This document shows, one piece after another, positions 1 to 8,853 of a stretch of 64,000 bases of DNA (position 1 is its first letter; the number at the start of each line of letters is the position of its first letter). A program made the translations under genes and the position numbers. The stretch comes from Enterovibrio baiacu. GTDB lineage: Bacteria > Pseudomonadota > Gammaproteobacteria > Enterobacterales > Vibrionaceae. The stretch spans positions 62,001 to 126,000 of the forward strand of contig NZ_SCHN01000007.1 in the NCBI RefSeq assembly GCF_004120195.1. The letters are read 5' to 3'. The notes beneath the pieces were generated by a model that did not search any database, had not been told where the DNA came from, and was given only the letters and a program-made list of their open reading frames with translations.

Positions 1-371
1 CTGTGAAGTGGTTCAATTTGCATGAGCAGGTTATTGGCGACCACTTTAACGTCAGTGCGAATCTCGCGAACCAATTTGAGTAAGGCTAAGCCATCAAGCG
101 AGCCAATGGGGTGATTGGCGATGATAACAACGCGCCCGTTGGAAGGAATACGTTCGCGTTCTCTGTCACTCGTTGCGTAACTGAATGTGAAGTAATCCAG
201 CACTTGTTCTACAAACTCGAACCCCTTGAGGTAGGGGTATCGCTCGGCAAAATCGACAAAGGCTTGTTGATGCAGAAGGCGTTGAAGTGTGGCACTGACA
301 GGGCGTGCTAACCAGGGCTTGTGCGCCAAGGCAGGGTATTTGTTCTCTAAAAGCGCGTCGATATTAAACAT
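1..371 (-). CDS. Lysophospholipid acyltransferase-like protein (3' end cut by window edge)
   Basis: The visible N-terminal 123 codons start at an ATG (371-369) and run off the left edge. The protein begins MFNIDALLENKYP and carries NHPIGSLDG at about residues 88-96, which is the His/Asp active-site motif of PlsC-type glycerolipid acyltransferases in the variant found in the hemolysin/ornithine-lipid acyltransferase group. It would transfer an acyl chain to a lysolipid or related lipid at the inner membrane. It is 26 bp downstream of the LpxH-like gene on the same strand, so the two may be cotranscribed. The C-terminal part is not visible, so the exact substrate class cannot be judged. Confidence 0.72.
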   Translation of the reverse strand, partial: MFNIDALLENKYPALAHKPWLARPVSATLQRLLHQQAFVDFAERYPYLKGFEFVEQVLDYFTFSYATSDRERERIPSNGRVVIIANHPIGSLDGLALLKLVREIRTDVKVVANNLLMQIEPLH

Positions 372-397
372 AGTGTTCCTTTCACCCATTGTGCGGC

Positions 398-1216
398 TTA
401 CGCGGCTTGGTCTTCCTGAGCGGGTTGTTTGTAGGAGGCTTGTGGCAACAAGGTGTTGTATACCGCAATCAGCTCTGGCTTTTCCGTCCACCGAATCAAT
501 TCAAGCGCGCCGTCGTCTTGCTCTATTAATGCGGTGCAGTTTTCAATCCAATCACCATCGTTAAGGTACAAGGTGTCACCCATGGTTTTCATGTCTGGGT
601 GATGGATGTGTCCACACACGATGGCGTCAGCTTTTTTTCGCTGGGCATATTGAACTGCGGCGCTTTCGAAACGAGAGATTGCCACGTTGGCAGATTGCAC
701 ACGTAGCTTGATATAGGACGCCAGTGACCAGTAGGGAAAGCCCAATTTTTGTCTGATACGCGATGTCCAGCGGTTGAGGAAAAGTAGAAAGTCATAACCC
801 ACATCGCCCGCGATGGCGGTTAATCGACTGTGGCACACCGCGCTGTCAAACTCATCGCCATGCACGGCCAATATCTTTTTCCCTTGCACTGTTTCGTGCA
901 TGTGATGCGCACGCACTTCAACTTTGCCAAAGTCGAACTTCAAGTATTTTCTGACGACATCATCATGGTTGCCCGGAATGTAGATAACGCGTGTGCCTTG
1001 GTGGGCGCGGTCAATCAGGAGTGATATCACTTGGGTGTGACTGTCTGGCCAATGGCGCGAGAATTTCATTGAATAAAAATCAACGATATCTCCGACCAAA
1101 ATGATGGTGTCGGCATGATGTCGTTGAAGGAAGTTAAGCAGGTAATGGGCCTTACAATCTTTGTTGCCTAAATGGAGATCTGATATCCAAATCGTTCGAA
1201 CGTGTATGGGGTTCAT
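398..1216 (-). CDS. Calcineurin-like phosphoesterase, UDP-2,3-diacylglucosamine diphosphatase-like (LpxH family)
   Basis: This 272-residue metallophosphoesterase shows the full motif series of the family: SDLHLG (D13, H15), GDIVD (D43), GNHDD (N83, H84), VHGDE (H119) and GHIHHPD (H203, H205). These residues bind the dinuclear metal centre. The family hydrolyses UDP-2,3-diacylglucosamine to lipid X in lipid A synthesis, but many bacteria have both canonical LpxH and longer COG2908 paralogs, and this is of the longer kind. Hydrolysis of a lipid-linked pyrophosphate is therefore likely but not certain. I took the ATG at 1216; an in-frame TTG at 1243 and ATG at 1222 are alternatives and none has a strong ribosome site. 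It precedes an acyltransferase gene, consistent with envelope lipid work. Confidence 0.78.
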   Translation of the reverse strand: MNPIHVRTIWISDLHLGNKDCKAHYLLNFLQRHHADTIILVGDIVDFYSMKFSRHWPDSHTQVISLLIDRAHQGTRVIYIPGNHDDVVRKYLKFDFGKVEVRAHHMHETVQGKKILAVHGDEFDSAVCHSRLTAIAGDVGYDFLLFLNRWTSRIRQKLGFPYWSLASYIKLRVQSANVAISRFESAAVQYAQRKKADAIVCGHIHHPDMKTMGDTLYLNDGDWIENCTALIEQDDGALELIRWTEKPELIAVYNTLLPQASYKQPAQEDQAA

Positions 1217-1485
1217 AAGCATCCGTTGATGAGTGATTAACAAGTTGATTCACGGTTTTACGCTACTGATCCTTAATGACGTTGTTGTTTCATTGTGGTG
1301 ACAAGCTGATGGCAGGGTGCTTTCAGGCGGATGACCAGCGAGGGTATGGCTCATTAACCTTCTGATTATGCGTGTGAAATGCAGGGGATGTAGGCGTAGC
1401 ACAATGCGTTGGCGTTAAACTCTTGGCGCACCCATGCTATGCTTTGGCCGTTTTCAGTATTTTTCGATAATTCACGGATTCTTTT

Positions 1486-2139
1486 ATGGCATTGAAGTTT
1501 GAAATTGTTCCCGTTACTGGCTTTCAACAAAACTGTTCTATCGTTTGGTGCGATAAAACTAACGAAGCAGCGTTGGTTGATCCAGGCGGTGATGTGGCAA
1601 AGCTCGTCGCGAAGGTGAACGATCTGGGCGTGAATATCACAAAGGTATTACTGACGCATGGTCACTTAGATCACGTCGGTGGTACCGAAGAAGTGCGAGC
1701 GGCCTATTCCGTGCCAGTGATTGGTCCAGAGAAGCAAGATGCATTTTGGCTGCAAGCATTGCCAGCGCAAAGTGACATGTTTGGTTTTGCTCGCACGGAA
1801 CCGTTTGACCCAGACCAGTGGTTGCAAGACGGTGATGAAATCACCTTGGGTGAGAGCACATTGAAAGTGATTCACACGCCAGGGCATACGCCTGGTCACG
1901 TGGTACTTGTGAGCGAAGAAGATCAACTCGCATGGGTGGGTGATGTGCTGTTCAACGGCAGCATTGGCCGTACCGATTTTCCGAAAGGGGACCATGCGAC
2001 GTTGATTAGCTCGATCAAAAACAAGCTGTTCCCACTGGGTAACGACATCACGTTCATTCCGGGACACGGTCCAACGTCGACGTTTGGTAACGAAAGAAAG
2101 AACAATCCGTACGTGGCTGATGAAATGCCAATTTGGTAA
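1486..2139 (+). CDS. ycbL: MBL-fold metallo-hydrolase, YcbL type (glyoxalase II-like)
   Basis: The 217-residue protein has the metallo-beta-lactamase signature THGHLDH at residues 57-63, a second metal His in HTPGHTPGH near 130-138, the bridging Asp in the GSIGRTDF segment, and the last His in FIPGHGP near residue 195. The overall pattern and length fit the YcbL subgroup of type II glyoxalases, which are cytoplasmic thioester hydrolases acting on S-lactoylglutathione-like compounds. It stands alone, divergent from the phosphoesterase gene and convergent with the membrane protein gene downstream. Confidence 0.85.
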   Translation: MALKFEIVPVTGFQQNCSIVWCDKTNEAALVDPGGDVAKLVAKVNDLGVNITKVLLTHGHLDHVGGTEEVRAAYSVPVIGPEKQDAFWLQALPAQSDMFGFARTEPFDPDQWLQDGDEITLGESTLKVIHTPGHTPGHVVLVSEEDQLAWVGDVLFNGSIGRTDFPKGDHATLISSIKNKLFPLGNDITFIPGHGPTSTFGNERKNNPYVADEMPIW

Positions 2140-2181
2140 TTCACTTCGTATGAAAATGACACAGTAGCGCTGACTGCTGTG

Positions 2182-2874
2182 TCATTGCTCAGACGCTGAA
2201 AGCCTGCCAGCCGATGCCAAATATTGGCGTGTTAACCCTACAAAATCTTCCAACGGTCTATCCAACAAATCTTCGCTAACGAAAACATCGTAGCCTAACA
2301 GTTCTCGGTTGTAGGCCATGCGATTTGCCAACATTGCAACCAAACCTTTGTAGGTTTTTCCAGTAGAAGAAACGTACGGCTTATCGTCAAACATCATGTC
2401 TTCTAGGGACGTGGAATTGGGTTCTTCCGCACGTCGATACGCACTCAGTAACAGTCCTCGTTGCTCCATGATGATATGACTTGCTAGGCGAAAGCTGATG
2501 CTGTCCAAGAACGGTTCATAATCTTTCAGACGAATGCCTACCCAAGGTAGAGGGTGGTGCCAACCTTCTTGCGACACACTCGGGATACCGATCTCGCGAA
2601 TGTCTCGCCATTTAACGCTCCAGCCGCCTTTTGGGGTGTGGTGTTGGATGTGCATGTTTGACAGCGAGAAGGTGAGGCGCTGCTCATCGACGACGCGTGA
2701 AATATACAAACCCAAGCCACCCAATAGACATAGTCCTAAAAAGGCAGGCACGGCTTTTATTTGCGGATTTAGCAGAATTAACGACAAGACGATGATGACG
2801 AGCGCGATAACTGCGACCGTAAAGTATTTACCGACATGTTGATTTGGGGGATAAATCAGCAAATTCTTTTTCAC
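2182..2874 (-). CDS. Conserved inner membrane protein, DUF2982-like
   Basis: The 230-residue product has two hydrophobic segments near residues 17-38 and 40-57, then a soluble domain of about 170 residues with a conserved-looking WSVKWRDI strand. This resembles the DUF2982 group of Vibrionaceae proteins of unknown function. The family assignment is from memory and moderate. The gene is monocistronic and convergent with the YcbL-like gene, separated by 42 bp. Confidence 0.55.
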   Translation of the reverse strand: MKKNLLIYPPNQHVGKYFTVAVIALVIIVLSLILLNPQIKAVPAFLGLCLLGGLGLYISRVVDEQRLTFSLSNMHIQHHTPKGGWSVKWRDIREIGIPSVSQEGWHHPLPWVGIRLKDYEPFLDSISFRLASHIIMEQRGLLLSAYRRAEEPNSTSLEDMMFDDKPYVSSTGKTYKGLVAMLANRMAYNRELLGYDVFVSEDLLDRPLEDFVGLTRQYLASAGRLSASEQ

Positions 2875-3117
2875 TTCTGTTTGGGCTTCCTTTTTTATTA
2901 CCTTTGTTAAGCGTAGTCAGATCACTTGCTCAGAGGAATGTGTCTGCGCGATAAATAAACAAAATCACAAGAGGTTTCCGAGACTTGACTCAAGTTTCGC
3001 GTCAGTGCTGCGTTAAAGCTACAAAACGGGTCGGTTTTTTGGTATAAAACGCGCTTTGTTTTTCACCCTGCGGTTTCAGGGGATGCTGAACGTAGTGCAT
3101 CGGAGTAGGACGATTTA

Positions 3118-3495
3118 ATGAAAATCTCTCATAAACGTAAAGTTCAACTTAAGCTTCAAAAACACATCAAAGCAGCAAAATCATTTGCAGCTAAAACTGT
3201 GACGAAAGAAGCACCAGCGAAAGTTGCTGCTGTAGCAAAGCCGGTTGTTGAGCCAAAAGCCGAAACGGCAAAAATTGTTTCAGAAATTTCTCTGACACCT
3301 AAACAACAACAAGTGCTAGACATTGTTCGTCAAAATGCAGAAGGCATCAATCCTAAAGGCATTGGTCTTGCTGCAGGTCAAGAAGAAGCAAAAGCCGCTT
3401 CTTGGGCGACATCAGCATTGAAAAAATTGGCGGAAGAAGGCGTTGTTGAACGCGTTCAATTGGCAGGCAACAAAGTGATGTACAAAGCACTTTAA
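3118..3495 (+). CDS. Small basic protein with C-terminal MarR-like winged helix
   Basis: The 125-residue protein has a Lys/Ala-rich N-terminus (residues 1-55) that looks disordered and nucleic-acid binding. A compact C-terminal domain begins at LTPKQQQVLDIV, about residues 59-125, with the pattern helix, helix-turn-helix and beta-wing typical of MarR-like folds. It may be an abundant DNA-binding protein or regulator; no effector domain is visible. An extended -10 (TGGTATAAA, 3040-3048) lies upstream, AGGA precedes the ATG, and a strong terminator follows at 3533. Confidence 0.6.
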   Translation: MKISHKRKVQLKLQKHIKAAKSFAAKTVTKEAPAKVAAVAKPVVEPKAETAKIVSEISLTPKQQQVLDIVRQNAEGINPKGIGLAAGQEEAKAASWATSALKKLAEEGVVERVQLAGNKVMYKAL

Positions 3496-3532
3496 TCGCA
3501 TTTGCTAACTCGGCAGAGTTTTTCTGTTTTTA

Positions 3533-3557
3533 AGCCAGCCTTAGGGCTGGTTTTTTT
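3533..3557 (+). terminator. Rho-independent terminator after the winged-helix gene
   Basis: A CCAGCC/GGCTGG stem with a TTA-containing loop is followed directly by seven T residues. Confidence 0.85.
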
Positions 3558-3811
3558 GTGTCTATTTTGAGGTGTATATTAAGCGTTTGTTAATGGTAAG
3601 TAGCTGTGTTTTATGTGTTTATAGTTCGAATGAATTTAAACGATGATCAGTGCCAAAGTTTTTATTTTTTGCCAAGATTTTGTAATTTATAAGCTTATAT
3701 TGGTCTTAAGATACAACGTTCTAACGACACGGGTGAAAGGAGCAAATTGTCACCTTCTGACGTGTGTTATTTAAAACTAAAACAAGAAACTGATCACTAA
3801 CGGAGCGCAGG
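3558..3811. other. Non-coding gap before the 138-residue gene
   Basis: This AT-rich stretch has no convincing reading frame. It should hold the promoter of the following gene. I see no recognisable operator. Confidence 0.4.
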
Positions 3812-4228
3812 ATGACGGGCCGTTTCGAACATACTGAAAGCATTATGTCGCATGCTGTAAATTTTGATTACACCCACTTTTTAAGTGAGTCTAGCCGGGA
3901 ACATTGGACGTTTACACAGGCTCTACAAGCACAAATCTCGCGATGGCGTCGTAAAACCATTGAAGAGTATGATGACTTCCCAAGTGAAGCTTTCTTACAT
4001 TCCGTGAGCGGCACGCTATCGGCGCATTACAGCGATGTGTCTAATCTCATTCGCTTGATTGAAGAAGCCAAAAAACAACATATCACCGCACTCAATATCA
4101 CCTTGCCATATGCGCTGGATGACAGTGAACTGGATAAAATTCGTCGGCGTACACATTGCGACATTGTTCAGCACAAGGGCGAGACTGAATGGCTGTGTGT
4201 TGCAATGAAAACGAAAAACGCCACGTGA
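3812..4228 (+). CDS. Hypothetical protein, 138 residues
   Basis: I do not recognise this protein. It is soluble, mixed alpha/beta by composition, has no signal peptide and no metal or nucleotide motif. The ATG at 3812 is preceded by GGAG at a 6-nt spacing, which supports it over the internal ATG at 3845. The segment from about residue 88 (a Leu/Ile-rich helix, then HITALNITLPYAL) suggests a small globular domain. The gene stands alone, and its stop codon lies inside the loop of the terminator at 4213. Confidence 0.6.
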   Translation: MTGRFEHTESIMSHAVNFDYTHFLSESSREHWTFTQALQAQISRWRRKTIEEYDDFPSEAFLHSVSGTLSAHYSDVSNLIRLIEEAKKQHITALNITLPYALDDSELDKIRRRTHCDIVQHKGETEWLCVAMKTKNAT

Positions 4229-4245
4229 TGTGGCGTTTTCTTTTT
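4213..4245. terminator. Bidirectional terminator containing the upstream stop codon
   Basis: A 10-bp perfect stem, AAAACGCCAC/GTGGCGTTTT, has a GTGAT loop. T-runs follow on the plus strand and A-runs precede, so it can serve both the plus-strand gene ending at 4228 and the minus-strand permease. The TGA stop (4226-4228) lies within the loop. Confidence 0.85.
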
Positions 4246-4274
4246 AACTGCGCGCCGATGATCGTGTCGGTGCG

Positions 4275-5687
4275 TTACTGCAGCGTTGCGCCACTGAACA
4301 CCAAATACCCCGCAGCACACCCCGCAATGAGAATGAACGCGAGCAACAAGCGGTTTCGCCCTTCAAAAGCCACTTGATGATTCTCTTGCTTCGCGGCCAT
4401 GTAAAACGCGATGCCCGGTAAATAAAGCAAGGCGGCGAGCAGCAGATGGTGAAGACCGGAAGCAAACAGCAGCCAGCAACCATAAAGCGTTGCGAGTGAG
4501 GCAATGGCGCGAATCCGTGTATTGCGCATTTCGGTGAACGACAACTTGAGTAAGTAACTCGCCACCAACAGATAAGGCACCAAAATCATCTCGGATGCAA
4601 TGGTCAAGAGGTCGTCATACCCACCGCCAATCAGATACATGACAATCAAACAAAATTGCACCACGCAACTGGTGAGCATTAGCGAGTTCTTGGGTGTACC
4701 GTTCTTATTGGTGGTGGCAAAACACTTGGGAAACATGCCATCTTTAGCGGCCGTATAAGGGGTCTCGGTTGCCAGTAACGTCCAGCTTAAAAACGCCCCG
4801 CAAACTGAAATGATTAACCCAACGCCAATGATCACCACGCCGGTTTCACCAATCAAGGCTTCAAGAATTTTTGCCGTTGATGGGTTTTGGTATTTTGCCA
4901 ATTCAGGCGTAGAAACCACACCCATAGAGAGCAAGGTAACGGCGACGTAGAGAAACAAAGACGTGAGAAGGCCTAGAATCGTTGCGCGTCCTACATCTTT
5001 TCTGTTCTCCGCGCGGCTTGATACGACTACTGCACCTTCAACCCCAATAAAAACCCATACAGTGATCAGCATGGTTTCTCTTACCTGATCAAACAGGCTC
5101 TTTCCTCCCGGCATATGCACGCCAGTAAAATCTAAGGTGAAGGTATGCCAGCGAAATGCGATGAGTGCCGCCACGATAAAAACAATGATCGGAATGAGTT
5201 TGGCGATGGTGGTGATGTAATTGATGATCGCCGCGGTTTGTACACCTCGTAACACCAAAAAGTGCATCAACCAAATCAACAGCGAAGACAATACGACAGA
5301 CAGCAGCGTATTGCCGTTACCGAATAACACGGCGGTGTCTGTATCGAAGAATAACCCGAGGGTGCTAAACACAATGACAAGGTAGGAAACGTTCGCCACG
5401 GCAGCACTTAGCCAATAACCCCACGCTGAGAAAAACCCGCACAAATCCCCAAAGCCTGCTTGCGCATACCCGAACACACCGCCAGTAATCTGTGGCTTTT
5501 GCTCTGTGAGATATTGGAAAGACAGTGCAAGGCATATCATGCCGAACCCCGTAATCACCCAGCCAATTGTTACTGCTGCAGGGCTTGCTACCGCTGCCAT
5601 ATTCTGGGGAAGGCTAAATACGCCGGCTCCAATCATCGAGCCAATCACGAGCGCAGTTAGCGCTTTAAGGTCCAATTTATTACTCAA
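4275..5687 (-). CDS. APC-family basic amino acid/polyamine antiporter-like permease
   Basis: The 470-residue protein has about 12 membrane segments. Its N-terminus contains IGSMIGAGVFSLPQNMA, the consensus GxG substrate-binding turn in TM1 of amino acid-polyamine-organocation transporters. The overall pattern fits the ArcD/YdgI/CadB-like exchangers for arginine/ornithine or similar cationic amino acids. No decarboxylase or deiminase gene is adjacent, so the substrate is open. It is monocistronic and ends in the shared terminator at 4213. Confidence 0.75.
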   Translation of the reverse strand: MSNKLDLKALTALVIGSMIGAGVFSLPQNMAAVASPAAVTIGWVITGFGMICLALSFQYLTEQKPQITGGVFGYAQAGFGDLCGFFSAWGYWLSAAVANVSYLVIVFSTLGLFFDTDTAVLFGNGNTLLSVVLSSLLIWLMHFLVLRGVQTAAIINYITTIAKLIPIIVFIVAALIAFRWHTFTLDFTGVHMPGGKSLFDQVRETMLITVWVFIGVEGAVVVSSRAENRKDVGRATILGLLTSLFLYVAVTLLSMGVVSTPELAKYQNPSTAKILEALIGETGVVIIGVGLIISVCGAFLSWTLLATETPYTAAKDGMFPKCFATTNKNGTPKNSLMLTSCVVQFCLIVMYLIGGGYDDLLTIASEMILVPYLLVASYLLKLSFTEMRNTRIRAIASLATLYGCWLLFASGLHHLLLAALLYLPGIAFYMAAKQENHQVAFEGRNRLLLAFILIAGCAAGYLVFSGATLQ

Positions 5688-5837
5688 AACACTGCCTTTA
5701 AATATGCCATTGAAAGTGAAAAAGTATAATGAAAGGTCCTTTCAGGCGTTTTTCAAAGTTGCGATTAGCGTTGTGATTTAAGAAGGCTTTGAAGTGTTTA
5801 AACTTCTCGTGAGGAAAATGAAGCGGAAGGTTACGCC

Positions 5838-5885
5838 TTCGTGGCCTGCTATGTAAAGCATAAATAGCAGGGCAGTGGCCACGAA
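5838..5885. repeat. Imperfect long inverted repeat
   Basis: TTCGTGGCC followed by TGCTAT (5838-5852) pairs with ATAGCA (5864-5869) and GGCCACGAA (5877-5885). A 7-nt bulge sits on the right arm. It lies between the permease and sulA genes with no T-run, so it is more likely a structured RNA or palindromic element than a terminator. Confidence 0.45.
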
Positions 5886-5935
5886 AGCGGTGTCAGAAAT
5901 GCAAACAGAGATTGCGCATTCTAAATGTTAAGAAA

Positions 5936-6439
5936 TCAATGCAAGCGGCTCGGTAATCCGTTAATCACGAAGCAGGGTGTTGCGTTGCTTTCATCGTCAT
6001 GGGTCGCGGTGAAGTTCTCGATGTCACCAAAAGCGATAATCGCCGCAGAGGTGTCTGACTGAATCGCTTTTTTCATCAAGGCTTCTGGATTGTGCGTTGA
6101 TGTTGCGCGAGCAATACGGATTTGTTGTGGGCTGATGCCTGCCTGCGTAAACAGCGAAAGACAAAATGAGGATGGCGGTGCAATCAGCGTGATCCAACGG
6201 TGGGTTTGGCTCAAGGTTTTTAGCATTCTTAGCAGGTAAGCCAATTCGCTCATGTTGTTTTGGTAAACATTGACAGAGACAAGGTTGCCAAACGACTGAC
6301 CGCGCTGTGAAGCGGCGGTACGTGATACGCGTTGATAGTGACGAGAGCCTGCTGCTAGGCGCGCATAATGTTCACGCACAGCTAGAGAAGTCGCTTGTGT
6401 GTGTTGTGCTGAATGAGAGATCGCAAACGTGTTTTTCAT
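5936..6439 (-). CDS. sulA: SulA-like SOS cell division inhibitor
   Basis: The 167-residue product contains MSELAYLLRMLKTLS followed by RWITLIAPP, matching the central strand-helix-strand of SulA, the FtsZ polymerisation inhibitor related to the RecA fold. The C-terminal half (residues 125-167) is more divergent. The identification rests on this motif plus an excellent LexA operator 26 bp upstream of the ATG. It should be made after DNA damage and stop septation. It is not next to lexA, unlike in some Pseudomonads. Confidence 0.78.
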   Translation of the reverse strand: MKNTFAISHSAQHTQATSLAVREHYARLAAGSRHYQRVSRTAASQRGQSFGNLVSVNVYQNNMSELAYLLRMLKTLSQTHRWITLIAPPSSFCLSLFTQAGISPQQIRIARATSTHNPEALMKKAIQSDTSAAIIAFGDIENFTATHDDESNATPCFVINGLPSRLH

Positions 6440-6464
6440 CTGTCTGTCCTGCTTATATATCCAG

Positions 6465-6484
6465 TACTGTATGTGTATACAGTA
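6465..6484 (-). promoter_or_regulatory. LexA (SOS) box upstream of sulA
   Basis: The sequence TACTGTATGTGTATACAGTA contains CTGT-N8-ACAG with an alternating TA core, almost the ideal gammaproteobacterial LexA operator. It lies 26 bp upstream of the sulA start. Confidence 0.92.
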
Positions 6485-6669
6485 GTTATATTTTTATCAG
6501 ATCACAATAGGAAATAAGAAAACAACGTGAATTAGATCGACTTTTTTCTTTATCAATAGCGAATTAGTGTGCGCTCTATCAGTATTGATAATTGTTCGTT
6601 GCTATGTAGATTCTCAGTAACGGTTGTTATCATGCAGGTATTACGGGTTTATACAGAAAGAGTTACGTC

Positions 6670-7311
6670 ATGGATCAAGAGTTTTGGCACGGCCGTTGGG
6701 CGGAGAATCGAATTGGATTTCACTTAACCGATACCAATCCGCTATTAGTGAAATACTGGCATGCGTTGTCACCAACACGTGAGCAGTCAGTGTTGGTGCC
6801 GATGTGTGGCAAATCGGTTGATCTGTCTTGGTTAGCCTCGAAGCACGATAATGTGGTTGGCGTTGAACTGAGTGATATTGCGGTGAGAGCCTTCTTTGCC
6901 GAACATTTGTATACGCCGCTTGTTACACAAATCAGTGGGTCACATAAGCTGTATGAGTTTGATGAGTTGCGGGTATACAGTGGCGACTTCTTTACTGCGC
7001 CGCTTTCAACGTACCCGCTTATTTACGATCGTGCTGCACTGATTGCGATGCCTGAATCGTTGAGAGAACACTATGTTTCTCATCTCCTATCGCTGCTTGC
7101 GCCTGGTGGAAAGATCCTGCTTATTACGTTGGACTACCCTCAAGATGAAATGTCGGGTCCGCCGTTCAGTGTGAATGCGGACATGGTAGCGGCATTGTTC
7201 GAGGGATGTAACGTGACGTTTTTGCATCGTGATGATGACGCGTCGCGTCCACCCTCGGGCAAAGGGGCGAGCTACTTCGCAGAAGAAGTCTGGTTGATTG
7301 AAAAGCCATAA
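6670..7311 (+). CDS. tpm: Thiopurine S-methyltransferase
   Basis: The 213-residue protein starts [18 protein letters not shown], the family hallmark, and has the SAM-binding segment [16 protein letters not shown] near residues 40-56. Bacterial Tpm methylates thiopurines and, in some species, selenite or tellurite derivatives. It is a soluble cytoplasmic enzyme. The length equals the usual 210-220. It is divergent from sulA with about 230 bp between. Confidence 0.93.
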   Translation: MDQEFWHGRWAENRIGFHLTDTNPLLVKYWHALSPTREQSVLVPMCGKSVDLSWLASKHDNVVGVELSDIAVRAFFAEHLYTPLVTQISGSHKLYEFDELRVYSGDFFTAPLSTYPLIYDRAALIAMPESLREHYVSHLLSLLAPGGKILLITLDYPQDEMSGPPFSVNADMVAALFEGCNVTFLHRDDDASRPPSGKGASYFAEEVWLIEKP

Positions 7312-7383
7312 TCGGCTTTCCCTTCATCTGTCTCGTTTGTCCGTATGATCGCTTGTTGAGAATCGAGATAAATGAGAAGCGTG

Positions 7384-7421
7384 ATAAAAAAGCGCCTGCG
7401 TGTTTACCACTCAGGCGCTTT
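7384..7421 (-). terminator. Terminator after purT
   Basis: The 10-bp stem AAAGCGCCTG/CAGGCGCTTT, read on the minus strand, is followed by TTTTTATC. It may also weakly stop tpm transcripts from the other side. Confidence 0.8.
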
Positions 7422-7464
7422 CGTTTATCTGGCACTGCCCAAACGATTTGGTTTGGACTGAAGG

Positions 7465-8655
7465 TTATTTATTGAAGTGAATGGAGACTGCGCCAGCGGC
7501 GGTAACCGCTTTCGTGATTGCGCTGTCTACAGCATCGCAGCGTGTGAGTGCGACACCTAATCGACGGCGACCGTCGATGTCTGGCTTACCGAACAAACGT
7601 ACTTGTGTGTCTGGTAACGCAAGTGCATCGCTCAGACCACTAAACGAAATGTTGGTCGATGTGCCTTCGCCCAGAATCACGGCGGATGCAGAAGGGCCAT
7701 AAAGGCGGATTGCACCCACCGGCAAGCCAAGGAATGCGCGAACGTGAAGGGCGAATTCTGACACGTCTTGCGAAATCAGGGTCACCATGCCGGTATCGTG
7801 CGGGCGAGGGGAGACTTCGCTAAAGAGTACATCATCACCTTTGATGAATAGCTCAACACCGAACAAACCGTGTCCACCCAATGCCGTCACCACTTTGCGT
7901 GCAACGTCTTCCGCCGCTTGACGTGCTTTGTCGCTCATTGCTTGTGGCTGCCATGATTCGCGGTAATCGCCGTCTTCTTGGCGGTGACCAATCGGCGCAC
8001 AGAAATGAATGCCATCAACCGCGCTGACCGTCAGCAAGGTGATTTCATAATCGAACTCAACAAAGCCTTCAACGATCACGCGACCAGCGCCTGCGCGGCC
8101 ACCTTCTTGCGCATAGCTCCATGCGGAATCAATGTCTGATTGTGATTTCACCACGCTTTGCCCTTTGCCTGAAGAGCTCATGACGGGCTTCACCACACAC
8201 GGTGTACCAACGCGCTCAATGGCCGTAACGAACGCCTCTTTTGTATCCGCGAATTCATAGGGGGAGGTGGGTACGTTAAGTTCTTCTGCGGCGAGGCGGC
8301 GAATGCCTTCACGGTTCATCGTTAATTGGGTAGCACGCGCGGCAGGGACAACGTTGACGCCTTGCTTTTCTAGCGCAACCAATCGATCTGTCGCGATGGC
8401 TTCGATTTCAGGCACAACGTAATCTGGCTTTTCTTTTGCAATGATGTCGGCGAGTGCATCACCATCCAACATATCAACAACGTGGCTGCGGTGAGCAACT
8501 TGCATAGCAGGCGCGTTGGCGTAGCGGTCACAAGCAATAACTTCAATGCCTAAACGCTGGCACTCAATGGCGACTTCTTTACCCAATTCACCAGAACCGA
8601 GAAGTAAAACGCGGGTCGCGTCGGGACGTGTGGCAGTTCCAAACATGATATTCAT
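7465..8655 (-). CDS. purT: Formate-dependent phosphoribosylglycinamide formyltransferase
   Basis: The 396-residue ATP-grasp enzyme converts GAR, formate and ATP to formyl-GAR in purine synthesis. It shows [13 protein letters not shown] near the N-terminus, the EIEAIATD segment, the glycine-rich ATP loop SSSGKGQS and the metal-binding [12 protein letters not shown] and GVELFI segments. The length matches E. coli PurT (392). The start at 8655 fits the family; an in-frame ATG at 8646 is an alternative. Two overlapping PurR-like operators lie upstream. Confidence 0.95.
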   Translation of the reverse strand: MNIMFGTATRPDATRVLLLGSGELGKEVAIECQRLGIEVIACDRYANAPAMQVAHRSHVVDMLDGDALADIIAKEKPDYVVPEIEAIATDRLVALEKQGVNVVPAARATQLTMNREGIRRLAAEELNVPTSPYEFADTKEAFVTAIERVGTPCVVKPVMSSSGKGQSVVKSQSDIDSAWSYAQEGGRAGAGRVIVEGFVEFDYEITLLTVSAVDGIHFCAPIGHRQEDGDYRESWQPQAMSDKARQAAEDVARKVVTALGGHGLFGVELFIKGDDVLFSEVSPRPHDTGMVTLISQDVSEFALHVRAFLGLPVGAIRLYGPSASAVILGEGTSTNISFSGLSDALALPDTQVRLFGKPDIDGRRRLGVALTRCDAVDSAITKAVTAAGAVSIHFNK

Positions 8656-8690
8656 CCATCAAAGCGAAATTCTGGCAGTGATTTTACCTT

Positions 8691-8718
8691 AAGCAATCGT
8701 TTGCGCAAGCGTTTGCTA
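8691..8718 (-). promoter_or_regulatory. Two overlapping PurR-like operators upstream of purT
   Basis: The 16-mers at 8691-8706 and 8703-8718 match the PurR consensus ACGCAAACGTTTGCGT at 13 and 12 of 16 positions, both with CGTTTGC cores. They lie 36-63 bp upstream of purT, where PurR repression by hypoxanthine or guanine would act. Confidence 0.75.
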
Positions 8719-8823
8719 TTGTGACTTGTGTTAGCCAATGTGCAGTTATGCTTCTGATTTGATTAAAAAGAAAGCAATGGGCGGATGAATTCATCAAGGA
8801 TGAAAGTGAAGCGAAAAGGGGAA

Positions 8824-8848
8824 GAAAAAGCCGCCATGAAGGCGGCTT
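8824..8848 (-). terminator. Terminator after the EamA transporter gene
   Basis: The stem AAGCCGCC/GGCGGCTT with a short loop is followed on the minus strand by a T-rich run. Confidence 0.8.
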
Positions 8849-8853
8849 GATGA

